Shown one piece after another: positions 8,393-17,170 of a DNA stretch of 64,000 nucleotides. How positions within the stretch are numbered: position 1 is the stretch's first letter; every line of letters begins with the position of its first letter. This DNA is from Leifsonia sp. Root1293 (lineage in GTDB: Bacteria; Actinomycetota; Actinomycetes; Actinomycetales; Microbacteriaceae). The notes below the pieces were generated by a model. That model ran no database searches. It was not told the origin of the DNA and worked only from the letters and a program-made list of their open reading frames with translations. The position numbers and the translations under genes are program-made. The stretch covers positions 2,438,162 through 2,502,161 of the forward strand of contig NZ_LMEH01000001.1 of the NCBI RefSeq assembly GCF_001425325.1, given 5' to 3'.

Positions 8393-9439
8393 ATGACTGC
8401 TCCACTCCGCCTCTCCGTTCTCGACCTCATTCCCGTGCGCAGCGGGCAGACGAGCTCCCAGGCGATGACCGCCTCGGTCGGGCTCGCCCAGCTTGCCGAC
8501 ACCCTCGGCTACACCCGCTACTGGTACGCCGAGCACCACAACATGCCTTCGGTCGCATCGACGACACCGCCCGTGCTCATCGCGGCAACGGCGGCGAAGA
8601 CCGAGCGCATCCGTGTCGGCTCCGGCGGCGTCATGCTGCCGAACCATGCGCCTCTCGTCGTCGCCGAGCAGTTCGCCGCACTCGAGGCACTCGCCCCCGG
8701 GCGCATCGACCTCGGCATCGGCCGGGCCCCAGGCAGCGACCCGGTCATCACCCAGCTGCTGCGTATCAGCGGTCCGACCGCAGACGTCGACCGCTTCCCC
8801 GATCACATCGCCGACATCCAGGCGCTCATCCACCCCGGTGGAGCCGCCCTCCGCATGACGAGCGGCAGCGAGTACACGGTGCACGCGACCCCCGCCGCCG
8901 GCAGTGTTCCCACGATCTGGCTGCTCGGATCGAGCGACTACTCCGCCCGCCTGGCCGCGAGCCACGGCCTGCCCTACGTGTTCGCCTATCACTTCTCCGG
9001 CGACGGCATCGAGGCGGCCCTCGAGCTCTACCGCACCAACTACACGCCGAGTCCCGAGCATCCGGAGCCGCAGACGTTCCTCACGCTCAACGCCTCCGTC
9101 GCACCGACCGCCGAAGAGGCCCGCCGCCGCGCCCTGCCCCAGATGCGCGCGATGGCCCGCCTCCGCACCGGACGCCCGCTGAGCGTTCTCGAGACCGTCG
9201 AGGACTCCGAGAACTCGGGTCGCGACACCGCGACCGACGAGCTCGTCGCCGCCATGGAGAAGCGCTGGGTCATCGGGGCTCCGGATGCCGCCGGCCAGGC
9301 GGTCCGCCAGCTCGCCGCGCGCTACGGAGTCGACGAGGTGATGGTGTCGCCCATCAGCGGCGCGTTCGCGAGCGACCCCCTCGACGCGACGCCGGGCCGT
9401 GCCCAGACACTGGAACTGCTCGCGGGCGAACTGCTCTAG
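8393..9439 (+). CDS. LLM-class flavin-dependent oxidoreductase (luciferase-like monooxygenase)
   Basis: 348 residues from the ATG at 8393, where homology begins (MTAPLRLSVLDLIPVRSG). The protein has the (beta/alpha)8 bacterial-luciferase-like layout and subgroup phrases YWYAEHHNMP, SGGVMLPNHAPLVVAEQF and GRIDLGIGRAPGSDP, which mark the actinobacterial MsnO8-like branch. Members use reduced flavin for mono-oxygenation; the substrate is unknown. An upstream in-frame ATG at 8267 would add 42 residues without similarity. The gene is convergent with the FAD oxidoreductase, with a strong hairpin between the two stops. Confidence 0.88.
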   Translation: MTAPLRLSVLDLIPVRSGQTSSQAMTASVGLAQLADTLGYTRYWYAEHHNMPSVASTTPPVLIAATAAKTERIRVGSGGVMLPNHAPLVVAEQFAALEALAPGRIDLGIGRAPGSDPVITQLLRISGPTADVDRFPDHIADIQALIHPGGAALRMTSGSEYTVHATPAAGSVPTIWLLGSSDYSARLAASHGLPYVFAYHFSGDGIEAALELYRTNYTPSPEHPEPQTFLTLNASVAPTAEEARRRALPQMRAMARLRTGRPLSVLETVEDSENSGRDTATDELVAAMEKRWVIGAPDAAGQAVRQLAARYGVDEVMVSPISGAFASDPLDATPGRAQTLELLAGELL

Positions 9440-9509
9440 CCCCCCGCTGCTCGCCGGGCTGCCCAAGCCCACCGGGTCGGATCTGCCCACCCCCGGTCGG
9501 ACTTCGCCC

Positions 9510-9563
9510 AGAACGCAGAAGCTGCGGGTCAGAACGCTCTCTGACCCGCAGCTTCTCCGTTCT
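9510..9563. terminator. Bidirectional hairpin terminator
   Basis: Inverted repeat of 24-base arms, AGAACGCAGAAGCTGCGGG... at 9510-9533 and its near-perfect complement at 9540-9563, with a 6-base loop. It lies between convergent genes (the luciferase-like gene ending 9439 and the FAD oxidoreductase ending 9569). No clear U-tract follows, as is common in actinobacteria. Confidence 0.75.
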
Positions 9564-9568
9564 CGCCG

Positions 9569-11068
9569 CTACAGCACCGGATGGTTCGAGCGGATGCTGT
9601 CGGCGGGGTCGTAGACGACCTTGATGGCGCGCAGGCGGTCGAGTGCTGATCCCCAGATGGCGGCGGGCGCCTGAGCCCCTTCGGCGAAGTTCTGGTAGAG
9701 CACCTCTGAGCGCCACGGGGAGAGGGCATCCGCCAGGCGAACCACGGATGCCGCAGCAGCGGCGCCCAGCTCGGGCGTCGCCGCGATGCCCCCGCCGAAC
9801 ACCAGGAACTCGGCGTCGAGGTGCGCGACGACGCCGGCTCCCCGTGGAGCGCGGCCGGCCGCACCGCCCACGTGACGGATCTCCGCCGAGAGCAGCGCAG
9901 AACCCGAGCCCGCTCCGACAGCGGCCACGAACGCGTCGACGGCGTCAGCCGTGAGCTCGGCCAGTGCGAAGCCATCGCCGACGCCGGGAACGGGACCCTG
10001 CGGGTCCATGTGCAGTTGGTCGAGCTCCGCCATCGGAGTGGGGCGGAACGTGTCGATGGCCGGGCCCAGGTCACGCAGCGGTGCGAGCACGTCGTCGGCA
10101 TCGAGCGGAGGCGCCTGCAGCACCGCCTCGATCACGACATAGCTCTGGCCGCGCAGGAAGTCGGGCAACTCGGGCACGGGCGGGAACTGCAGGATGCGAC
10201 CGACGCTGGTGACCTGCTCCGGCACGTCGGCGGTCCACTCGCGCCACGCCTGCAGCACCCGACTCGCGTCGGCGAGCGGGAAGAACAGCGTTCCGGCGTA
10301 GACCTCCGTCATCGGGAACAGCCGCAGTTCGATGGCCGTCACGATGCCGAAGTTGCCGCTTCCGCCACGCACGGCCCAGAACAGTTCGGGCTCATGGTCG
10401 GCGTCGATTCGGCGCAGCAGTCCATCGGCCGTGACGATCTCGATGGCGGTGACGCTATTCACGGCGAGGCCGTGCGAGCGGGCCAGCCAGCTCACGCCGC
10501 CGCCCAGCAGGTACCCGGCGATGCCGACGTCGGCGCTCGATCCGGCGAGAGCGGCGAGCCCGAAAGTCGCGGCCGGCGCGGTGACGTCGGCCCAGAGAGC
10601 ACCCGACTCGCAGCGGGCGATGCGGGACTCCGGCACGATGCTCACGCGGCGGAGCGCGCTGGTGCGCAGCAGGATGGTGTCGGCCAGGGTGTCCGCACCA
10701 CCGAGCGGGCCGGCATTGTGACCGGTGCTCTGCGGCGCGACGCGCAGGCCGAGCTCGCGGGCGGCGTTGACGGTCAGCACGACGTCGTGCGCGCTGCCGG
10801 CGATGACGACGGCGGCCGGATGCTGGTCGACGGCGAGGTTCCACGCCGAGCGAGCGGCATCCCAGTCGGCATCCTCCGGAAGGTGCACCGATCCGTCGAG
10901 GGCGTCGCGCAGAGCCAGGAGGGCACGGGCATCGGAGGAGGGCGAGGTCGGTGCCGGAATCGACGCGGCAGCGGGGGCGGGGATCGGTACAGCAGCCGGG
11001 GTGGCAACCGGGGCAGCGGACTGGTGGGCGATCGACTCGGCGATCGCGGCGGGCGCAGGGGTGTTCAC
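9569..11068 (-). CDS. FAD-binding oxidoreductase with BBE domain
   Basis: 499 residues. After an alanine/proline-rich N-terminal leader (about 45 residues) comes the PCMH-type FAD domain: APQSTGHNAGPLGG, the hinge GIAGYLLGGGVSWLAR and WAVRGGSGNFGIVT. The C-terminus ends with the BBE-type phrase YDPADSIRSNHPV. Relatives oxidise alcohols, sugars or amines with covalent FAD. The histidine in GHNAGP is the expected FAD-linking residue; the second linking cysteine of bicovalent enzymes is replaced in the GYLLGGG region, so a monocovalent type is inferred. Start is GTG at 11068 with AGGA upstream. The substrate is unknown and no operon partner is seen. Confidence 0.85.
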   Translation of the reverse strand: MNTPAPAAIAESIAHQSAAPVATPAAVPIPAPAAASIPAPTSPSSDARALLALRDALDGSVHLPEDADWDAARSAWNLAVDQHPAAVVIAGSAHDVVLTVNAARELGLRVAPQSTGHNAGPLGGADTLADTILLRTSALRRVSIVPESRIARCESGALWADVTAPAATFGLAALAGSSADVGIAGYLLGGGVSWLARSHGLAVNSVTAIEIVTADGLLRRIDADHEPELFWAVRGGSGNFGIVTAIELRLFPMTEVYAGTLFFPLADASRVLQAWREWTADVPEQVTSVGRILQFPPVPELPDFLRGQSYVVIEAVLQAPPLDADDVLAPLRDLGPAIDTFRPTPMAELDQLHMDPQGPVPGVGDGFALAELTADAVDAFVAAVGAGSGSALLSAEIRHVGGAAGRAPRGAGVVAHLDAEFLVFGGGIAATPELGAAAAASVVRLADALSPWRSEVLYQNFAEGAQAPAAIWGSALDRLRAIKVVYDPADSIRSNHPVL

Positions 11069-11426
11069 AGATGGGTCCTTTCGGGTGAGGCGCTCCTCGG
11101 GTGGAGCTGCTCCGTCACGGAGCGGATGCCTCTACACGATCGGCGGGGCCCGAGGCCCTCCTCCGCCGCACGAGGCGCGAGCTCCATCGAACACCCGCCG
11201 GCGGCGGCGCCCATCGGTGTGCACCCGGCACTCGGCTCGGGGAGAACCCGCAGATCGATGCGGCACGGATGCAGGTATGCAGGATCACGCCCGAGGTGGC
11301 CGCGATATGCGGCCGTGTCGCCTCTGGTCCTGCATTCGTGGCGACATCTGCTCCAGCACACGACGAAGCCCCCACCCGGCGGACCGGATGGGGGCTTCGT
11401 CGTGACGCGGAGGCCGCGGGCTGTGC
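11069..11426. other. Intergenic region between FAD oxidoreductase and helicase
   Basis: 358 bp without a supported gene. It holds the promoter region of the FAD oxidoreductase at its left end and the helicase terminator at its right end. Open frames in it lack ribosome sites and recognisable domains. I see nothing else in it. Confidence 0.5.
11359..11404. terminator. Strong intrinsic-type hairpin downstream of DEAD-box helicase
   Basis: Arms CACGACGAAGCCCCCA and TGGGGGCTTCGTCGTG pair perfectly over 16 bp, extended by CCGG/CCGG inside, with a small loop. It starts 23 bp past the helicase stop (reading leftward), so it ends the helicase transcript. Confidence 0.85.
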
Positions 11427-13640
11427 CTACAGGGCAGCGAGCTCGCGCAGCAGCTCGTCGCCGGGCCGCGTGTCGACGAAGTCGGCCGCGATCTCGGCGC
11501 GCTCGAGCAGCTCGCTCATGCGACGCTGACGCTGACGAGGGATGAGGGTGACCACGGTGCCCTGCTTGCCGGCGCGGCCGGTACGGCCGGCGCGGTGCAG
11601 GTAGGTCTTGTACTCGTCAGGGGCGTCGGCCTGGATGACCAGGTCGATGTCGTCGACGTGGATGCCGCGGGCTGCGACATCCGTCGCCACGAGAACGCTG
11701 ACGCGTCCGGAGGTGAGCTGCGCCAGGTTGCGCGTACGGCGCCCCTGGTTGAGGTCGCCGTGGAGCGAGACGGCCGGGATTCCGGCGTCATCCAGCAGGT
11801 CGGCGAGCTGCTCGGCGAAGGCGCGCGTGCGGGCGAAGACCAGGGTCTTGCCGTCGCGGTCGGCGAGCTGCTCGATGATGGCGGCCTTGTCGCGGTGCTC
11901 GATGACGAGCACGCGGTGATCGATCGTGGAGGAGGCCTGGTCTTCACCGGCGACCTCGTGCACGGCCGGGTTCACGAGGAACTCGTTGACGAGAGTGGCG
12001 ACACCCTTGTCGAGGGTGGCGGAGAACAGCAGCTTCTGGCCGCCGTCCTTGGTGTGGCGGAGGATGCGCTGCACGGGCTCGAGGAAGCCGAGGTCGCACA
12101 TGTGGTCGGCCTCGTCGAGCACGGTGATGGCCACGTCGCTGAGGTCGAGGCGACCCTGCTCGATGAGGTCCTCGATGCGACCGGGGGTTCCGATCACGAT
12201 GTCGACGCCGCGCTGGAGGGCACCGACCTGCTTGTACTGCGGCACGCCGCCGTAGATCTGCGTGGTGAACAGGCCGACGCTCTGGGCGATGGGCTGCACC
12301 GTGCGGTCGATCTGCAGGGCGAGCTCACGGGTCGGAGCGAGGATGAGCGCACGCGGCTTACGGCCGATCTGGCGCTTTCCGCCGGACTTGCCGCTCTGCG
12401 CCCACTGCTTCATGAGCAGTTCGACGGTGGGAGCGGCGAAGGCGATGGTCTTGCCGGAACCGGTCTTGCCGCGGCCCAGAACGTCGCGACCCTCGAGCAC
12501 GACCGGGATGGTCGCCGCCTGGATCGGGAACGGGCTTGCCGCTCCGAGGGCGGTGAGGGCTGCGACGATGTTGCCGCCGAGGCCGAGGTCGCCGAAGCTC
12601 ACGCCGTCGACATCCGTCGCCTCGATGGCCTGGGCCTCGAGACGCTCGAGCACGACGTCGTCCTCGGGGGTGAAGTGCCCCTTCTGGTCTCCGTGCACGC
12701 GGCCGGTGTTCTTGTGCTCGCGCGACGGGTAGAACTTGCTGTCGCTGCGGTCCGACGTCTTGAAGCCGGGGCGCTCGTAGGAGCCGCCGCGGTCGTCGCG
12801 GCGCGGGGGGCGCTCGCTGGCGTTGTAGGCGGGGCGATCCGAACGCTGGGCGCGGTCGTACGCGGGCCGCTCGGTGCGGTCTGCGCGCGGGGCGCGCTCC
12901 TCGCGGAGGCGGTCGCCGTAGCCGGACTCGCGCTTGCCGTAGGCGGGGCGGTCGCCGCGCTGCGGACGGTCGGCGCCGTAGGCCGGGCGGTCCGTGCGGG
13001 CGTTGCGGTCACCGTAGGCCGGGCGCTCCGTGCGGGCGTTGCGGTCGCCGTATGCAGGACGCTCGGTGCGCGCGCTGCGGTCGTTGCGGTCGCCGTAGGC
13101 CGGGCGCTCCGTGCGGGCGTTGCGGTCGCCGTATGCAGGGCGCTCGGTGCGCGCGCCGCGGTCGTTGCGGTCGCCGTAGGCAGGGCGCTCTGAGCGCTCC
13201 GAACGCTGACCGTAAGCGGGACGCTCGCTGCGCTCTCCGCGCTGCGGGCGGTCGTTGGAGTAGGAGGGACGGTCGCCGCGGGGAGCGCGGTCTCCGTAGG
13301 CGGGACGCTCGGTGCGGGCGTTGCGGTCACCGTAGGCCGGGCGCTCTGAGCGCTGGCCGTAGGCGGGGCGCTCGCCGCGCTCTCCGCGCTGAGGGCGGTC
13401 GTTGTTGTACGACGGGCGGTCGTTGCCGTAGGAGCGACGCTCTCCGGCACCGGATGCAGCACGCTCGGCGCGCTCGTCGGCGTTCCAGCGCGCCTTCTTG
13501 GCGGGGGCTTCCGACTCCGGCTTGTAGCCGCGGTGTCCGGGGCTGCGCGAACCGGACTTGGGTCCGTTCTTGCCGCTCCGGGCGTAGGGATCGAAGTTCT
13601 TGGCGGGTCGACCGCCAGCGGGCTTCTTGTTATTGGGCAT
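11427..13640 (-). CDS. DEAD-box ATP-dependent RNA helicase with long repeat-rich N-terminus
   Basis: 737 residues from ATG 13640 (MPNNKKPAGG), where AGGA lies 7 bases upstream; the longer frame to 13742 adds non-homologous residues. The C-terminal 430 residues form the helicase core: Q motif FPIQAATIP, motif I GRGKTGSGKT, PTRELALQ, GTPGR, DEAD in VLDEADHM, SAT in LFSATLDKG, and motif VI HRAGRTGRAG. Helicases of this type unwind RNA in ribosome assembly or cold adaptation. Residues about 50-290 are basic, low-complexity repeats built on ERPAYGDRNAR and related units, likely a flexible RNA-binding arm. A hairpin at 11359-11404 ends the transcript. A 250-bp leader separates it from the divergent GNAT gene, a layout common in cold-shock genes. 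Confidence 0.93.
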   Translation of the reverse strand: MPNNKKPAGGRPAKNFDPYARSGKNGPKSGSRSPGHRGYKPESEAPAKKARWNADERAERAASGAGERRSYGNDRPSYNNDRPQRGERGERPAYGQRSERPAYGDRNARTERPAYGDRAPRGDRPSYSNDRPQRGERSERPAYGQRSERSERPAYGDRNDRGARTERPAYGDRNARTERPAYGDRNDRSARTERPAYGDRNARTERPAYGDRNARTDRPAYGADRPQRGDRPAYGKRESGYGDRLREERAPRADRTERPAYDRAQRSDRPAYNASERPPRRDDRGGSYERPGFKTSDRSDSKFYPSREHKNTGRVHGDQKGHFTPEDDVVLERLEAQAIEATDVDGVSFGDLGLGGNIVAALTALGAASPFPIQAATIPVVLEGRDVLGRGKTGSGKTIAFAAPTVELLMKQWAQSGKSGGKRQIGRKPRALILAPTRELALQIDRTVQPIAQSVGLFTTQIYGGVPQYKQVGALQRGVDIVIGTPGRIEDLIEQGRLDLSDVAITVLDEADHMCDLGFLEPVQRILRHTKDGGQKLLFSATLDKGVATLVNEFLVNPAVHEVAGEDQASSTIDHRVLVIEHRDKAAIIEQLADRDGKTLVFARTRAFAEQLADLLDDAGIPAVSLHGDLNQGRRTRNLAQLTSGRVSVLVATDVAARGIHVDDIDLVIQADAPDEYKTYLHRAGRTGRAGKQGTVVTLIPRQRQRRMSELLERAEIAADFVDTRPGDELLRELAAL
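12930..13440. repeat. In-frame degenerate tandem repeats inside the helicase gene
   Basis: About 500 bp of imperfect tandem units, with recurrent CCGTAGGCCGGGCGCTC and CGTGCGGGCGTTGCGGTC words (plus-strand view). On the coding strand they encode variants of RTERPAYGDRN. Units differ in length (roughly 24-60 bp), and some blocks are near-identical, which suggests recent expansion by slippage or recombination. Confidence 0.8.
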
Positions 13641-13899
13641 AGCTCGTTCCTGGGTTGTTCTCGCGTACATGGCAGAACAGCGTGCGCACCAAAGCGCAGC
13701 GCAGCTGAGAACCCGGAATCTTCGTCGCCCGGGGCCGTTCACATACAGTGTGATTTTCGCCAGCAGAATTGCTGCGAAACCGGCCCAACAGACTTACAAA
13801 CCCATCCGCACACAGTGCGGTGTCAAGAGCCGACTGAGAGAGCCTAGCGGACGAAGCTGGGAAACGTCGATGAAATATGCCCGGCCTAGCATGATCCCC

Positions 13900-14388
13900 G
13901 TGTCAGTCAGCATCACCGTGGAACCGCCCCGCCAGCCCGAGATCGAAGACCTCCTGCTCCAGTCCAGCGCGTACGCCCAGTCCCTGTATCCGCCGGAGAG
14001 CAACTTCCTGTTGGACATCGACTCGCTCGAGCAGCCGGGCGTCACCTTCTATGTCGCCCGCGGAAAGCACGGCGATGCACTCGGATGTGCCGCCCTCGTC
14101 GCCGAGCCCGACAACGACGCCCACCCGCCGACCGCTGAGCTCAAGCGCATGTTCGTCGCCCCCGAGGCGCGCGGCATGCGCATCGCCAGCCAGCTGCTCG
14201 GGCGCATCGAAACGGATGCCGCCGGTGCCGGCATCCGTCGCATCGTGCTCGAGACCGGCGACCTGCACGACGCCGCCCAGGCGCTCTACCGGCACGCGGG
14301 CTACGAGCTCATCGAGCAGTTCGGGCAGTACGTCGGCGAGCCCCACAGCGTGTGCTTCGCGAAGGAACTCCCTCGAACGGGAGATTAG
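13900..14388 (+). CDS. GNAT-family N-acetyltransferase
   Basis: 162 residues starting at GTG 13900 (VSVSITVEPPRQPEI). The acetyl-CoA-binding loop is clear: LKRMFVAPEARGMRIASQLL matches the V-x-P-x-x-R-G-x-x-I pattern, followed by RIVLETGDLHDAAQALYRHAGY, which is typical of the family. The substrate cannot be told. TAGCAT at 13887-13892 ends 7 nt before the GTG and no ribosome site is present, so a leaderless start is favoured over the in-frame ATGs at 13870 and 13891. It is divergent from the helicase. Confidence 0.85.
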   Translation: MSVSITVEPPRQPEIEDLLLQSSAYAQSLYPPESNFLLDIDSLEQPGVTFYVARGKHGDALGCAALVAEPDNDAHPPTAELKRMFVAPEARGMRIASQLLGRIETDAAGAGIRRIVLETGDLHDAAQALYRHAGYELIEQFGQYVGEPHSVCFAKELPRTGD

Positions 14389-14481
14389 GAATCGGGCCGA
14401 TCCGGATCTATCCTCATCTCACGCTCAGTCGACCGGTCTCGGCACGTGGAGCTCGATCCACGCCGCACGACCGGAGCATCC

Positions 14482-15549
14482 GTGAAGTTCTCCCGACCCG
14501 CCCAGGGACGACCCCGCCGTCGAGCGCTCATCGCGCTCGCCGCATCGGCGACGGCACTGATAGGCGCCGCCATGCTCTCCGGCTTCCACGCCGAACTCCA
14601 CGACATCGATCCGGCAGGCTCCGATCGGGCCAGTGAGCTGACGACAACCGAGCGCATCGGCATCCGCACCTGGACCGTGGCCACGGGAATCACCGTGGAG
14701 CCGGACATCACCTACGGAACCCGGGAGGACGGCACCCGTCTCGACCTTGATGTCTGCTCGCCGGCATCCGACCCGGCTCCCGGCGAGACCCGCGTCGGCA
14801 TCGTGTCCATCCACGGCGGCAGTTGGGCGCGCGGCGACAAGTCGAACGACGACTGGCGCCACGTCTGCCAGTGGTTGGCCTCCGAGGGCTTCGTCGCCTT
14901 CTCGGTGAATTACCGCCTGGTCCCGACCGTGCACTTCCCGGCCGCCATCGACGACGTCGGACTGGCCGTCGAGTGGGTGCGGGCGCACGCCGAGGACTAC
15001 GGCATCGATGCCGCACGCATCGGAGCGTTCGGCGGATCGGCAGGCGGAAACCTCGCCGCCCTTCTCGGCACCCGAGGCGAGGGGCCGCTCGACTCGGGCT
15101 CCCGAGTCGCCGCCGTCGCCGAACTCAGTGGACCCATCGACCTCACGGATGCCGCCATGCAGGCGAGCGGCGCCGGTGAACTCGTCGAGCGCATCGCCCT
15201 CAACTACCTCGGCTGCGACCGGCTGGCCGACTGCCCACAGGCGGCCGACGCGTCGGCGACGACCTTCATCGATCCGAGCGACCCGCCCGTCTTCATCGGA
15301 CACTCCGAGGGCGAGTTCATCCCGCTCGGACAGTCGACGCTCTTCTCCGAGGCGCTCAGCGACGCCGGAGTCGCCAACACGATGCAGGTCATCCCGGGAG
15401 TGGGCCACTCCATCGGAATCCTCGACGATGCGATGCGCACAAAGGTCGCCGACTTCTTCCGGGCGACGCTCGCACCGCCGGTCGTGACGGATGCGGCTCC
15501 GGCGGTCGACGCGACACCGACGACCGCCGCACCGCTCGCGGCAGGCTGA
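14482..15549 (+). CDS. Secreted alpha/beta-hydrolase (esterase/lipase, BD-FAE/HSL-like)
   Basis: 355 residues. GTG at 14482 is chosen because GGAG lies 5 bases upstream and it yields a signal peptide: a basic n-region (RPRRRALI) then a hydrophobic core ALAASATALIGAAML. The mature part has the oxyanion motif HGGSW, the nucleophile motif GGSAGGN (serine in GxSxG) and a late GVGHSIG with the catalytic histidine. This fits HSL or carboxylesterase-like hydrolases acting on short esters outside the cell. The substrate is unknown. The gene follows the GNAT gene in the same direction but has its own start signals. Confidence 0.82.
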   Translation: MKFSRPAQGRPRRRALIALAASATALIGAAMLSGFHAELHDIDPAGSDRASELTTTERIGIRTWTVATGITVEPDITYGTREDGTRLDLDVCSPASDPAPGETRVGIVSIHGGSWARGDKSNDDWRHVCQWLASEGFVAFSVNYRLVPTVHFPAAIDDVGLAVEWVRAHAEDYGIDAARIGAFGGSAGGNLAALLGTRGEGPLDSGSRVAAVAELSGPIDLTDAAMQASGAGELVERIALNYLGCDRLADCPQAADASATTFIDPSDPPVFIGHSEGEFIPLGQSTLFSEALSDAGVANTMQVIPGVGHSIGILDDAMRTKVADFFRATLAPPVVTDAAPAVDATPTTAAPLAAG

Positions 15550-15559
15550 CCGCGCACTG

Positions 15560-15625
15560 CGCTTCGGGCGGAGCGGAACGACCCGCTCGCTGAGGCCCGG
15601 ACGCAGTCCGCGGTCGAAGCGCACC
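15560..15625. repeat. Family B palindromic repeat, partial copy
   Basis: Contains GCTCGCTGAGGCCCGG (15585-15600) followed by ACGCAGTCCGCGGTCGAAGCGC, preceded by GCGCTTCGGGCGGAGCG. The same words recur at 24295, 58073 and 62338. It lies between the convergent esterase and IclR genes. Confidence 0.7.
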
Positions 15626-15665
15626 TCAAGTCCACCTCCAGCCCACCTCGTGGCCGGTTCCGCCG

Positions 15666-16463
15666 TCAGCGGGCGGTGGACGGCGTCGCGGCCCCACGGA
15701 TGCGACGACTCAGCTCCGTCGCCGTGCGCGTGATCTCCGCGGCGAGATCGGCGCGGTCGAAGGGCGCCACGTTCTCCCGAGGGAAGGTGCTCGCTATGCC
15801 GGCGGCCGGCCAGCCCGCGTGATCGAGCACTGCCACCGCCACCGAAGCGAACCCGGCCGTGATCTCCCCGTCCTCCACCGCGAATCCGTCGGCACGCACC
15901 CGATCGAGCACGCCGCGCAGTTCCCTGAGGGTGCGGGGGCCCGTCGCCTCGACGTCGTCGCTGCGCGCCACGAAGGCGGCGGCATCCGGATACAGCGCAC
16001 GAACCTGGGCGAACGGCAAAGCGGCCAGAAGCGCCCGCCCGCTCGCGGTGAGGTGCGCGGGAAGGCGTACTCCGACATCCGTCACCAATGAGGGCCGCCG
16101 CCGCGCACGCTCCTCGACGATGTAGAGCACGTCGCGTCCGTGGAGAACGGCGAGGTGCGCACTCTCCCCCGTTCGGTCGACGAGCGCCGCCACCAGCGGA
16201 CGACCGAGCAGCGAGAGCGGCTGCTGACGGGAGAAGCCGCTGCTCAGCTCGAAGGCCGCCACTCCGAGGCCGTAGCGTCGCGCCTCGGGCAGGTGCACGA
16301 CGAAGCCGCGCTCCTGCAGCACGCCGAGCAGGTGGTAGACGGTCGAGCGCGGCAGGCCGAGGGCGCTCGCGATCGTCGACGCCGGAACCGGACCGCGTTG
16401 CGCCGCCAGATGCGACAGGATCGCCAGGGTCTGGTCGGCTGCGGGAACCTTGGGGCCGGGCAT
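15666..16463 (-). CDS. IclR-family regulator, probable regulator of histidine utilisation
   Basis: 265 residues: N-terminal winged helix (residues 8-70, IASALGLPRSTVYHLLGVLQERG) and C-terminal IclR effector domain (about 85-250) with LTASGRALLAALP and DGEITAGFASVAVAVLD. IclR proteins are ligand-responsive repressors or activators. A perfect inverted repeat GTCTGG-4-CCAGAC (16471-16486) lies 8 bp before its start. Near-identical sites precede hutH (17100-17115) and hutU (21087-21102), so this protein very probably autoregulates and controls the hut genes. The inducer would be histidine or urocanate by analogy; that is inference. Confidence 0.9.
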   Translation of the reverse strand: MPGPKVPAADQTLAILSHLAAQRGPVPASTIASALGLPRSTVYHLLGVLQERGFVVHLPEARRYGLGVAAFELSSGFSRQQPLSLLGRPLVAALVDRTGESAHLAVLHGRDVLYIVEERARRRPSLVTDVGVRLPAHLTASGRALLAALPFAQVRALYPDAAAFVARSDDVEATGPRTLRELRGVLDRVRADGFAVEDGEITAGFASVAVAVLDHAGWPAAGIASTFPRENVAPFDRADLAAEITRTATELSRRIRGAATPSTAR

Positions 16464-16470
16464 GCGCTCA

Positions 16471-16486
16471 GTCTGGCATCCCAGAC
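16471..16486. promoter_or_regulatory. IclR operator, copy 1 (iclR promoter)
   Basis: GTCTGGCATCCCAGAC: perfect 6-bp arms with a 4-bp spacer, 8 bp upstream of the iclR ATG. Matches the consensus GTCYGGNATCCCRGAC shared by three sites in the window; at this position it would block its own transcription. Confidence 0.8.
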
Positions 16487-16538
16487 GTGCGCAGTCATCG
16501 GCCGGCTAGGCCGCACGGAGGCAGAGTCGACTCCGACC

Positions 16539-17027
16539 TCAGCGGATGCGGGCCGAACGCCGAGTCGCCCGGATCTCATGCGGGAGCTCCGCCATCTGTC
16601 CCACCCGCAGCGCGTCGATGGCTGCGAGCGCCGATTCGAGACCGAGTGCCGAGCTGCCGTACCAGCGTCCGCAGGTGAGCACGACGCAGCCGTCGAGAGT
16701 GAAGTACCACCCGTGCGTGGCCGGCTCCGCCCCCGAGACGAGGAGGATGTCGAGATCGTTCACGGCCCGGCGGATGCCGATCGCGTGCTCGTGCGCTGAC
16801 GCGAACGAGTCGTACCAGCCGGCGCTGCGCGCGAGTTCGCGGTTGTTCGACGCCAGCACCCGCCAGACGCCCGGGTGCTCGGCCCGATCGGCGCCGGTGA
16901 CCTTCGGGCCGACGGGCGCGGGCCGGGAGTCGCCGGCGACGGAATCTCGGAACCGCCCCCAGGCGCGCAGCATCGGGTCTGCACCCGACCGGAAGGTCGA
17001 GAAGACGATCCTCGGGCTCCCGGTCAC
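16539..17027 (-). CDS. YegP/DUF1508-like small protein
   Basis: 162 residues from GTG 17027, with the strong ribosome site GGGAGGGTGG just upstream. The C-terminal half holds two copies of a pattern like YegP/DUF1508 repeats: VWRVLASNNRELARSAGWYDSF with a helix SAHEHAIGIRR, then GWYFTLDGCVVLTCGRWYGSS with a helix LGLESALAAIDAL. The N-terminal 55 residues have no recognised domain. YegP-type proteins have no established activity. The gene is divergent from hutH and shares the intergenic region with IclR site 2, so it may be part of the same regulon. The domain call is from pattern only. Confidence 0.6.
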   Translation of the reverse strand: MTGSPRIVFSTFRSGADPMLRAWGRFRDSVAGDSRPAPVGPKVTGADRAEHPGVWRVLASNNRELARSAGWYDSFASAHEHAIGIRRAVNDLDILLVSGAEPATHGWYFTLDGCVVLTCGRWYGSSALGLESALAAIDALRVGQMAELPHEIRATRRSARIR

Positions 17028-17099
17028 GGGTCCACCCTCCCGTGCGCCGGTGACATTCCGGGGGACTTCCGCTGAATCGGAGGTGAAGCGCGTGCGCCC

Positions 17100-17115
17100 G
17101 TCTGGGATCCCGGAC
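17100..17115. promoter_or_regulatory. IclR operator, copy 2 (hutH / YegP-like divergent promoter)
   Basis: GTCTGGGATCCCGGAC, one mismatch from a perfect palindrome, and followed by AC as in copy 3 so that 18 bp are identical between the two. It lies 56 bp before the hutH ATG and 73 bp before the divergent YegP-like start. Confidence 0.82.
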
Positions 17116-17170
17116 ACGGATGCCGCTCCCGCGGTGGCCGAACGGCCCGGCCTGGAGTGGGATCGAGAGC

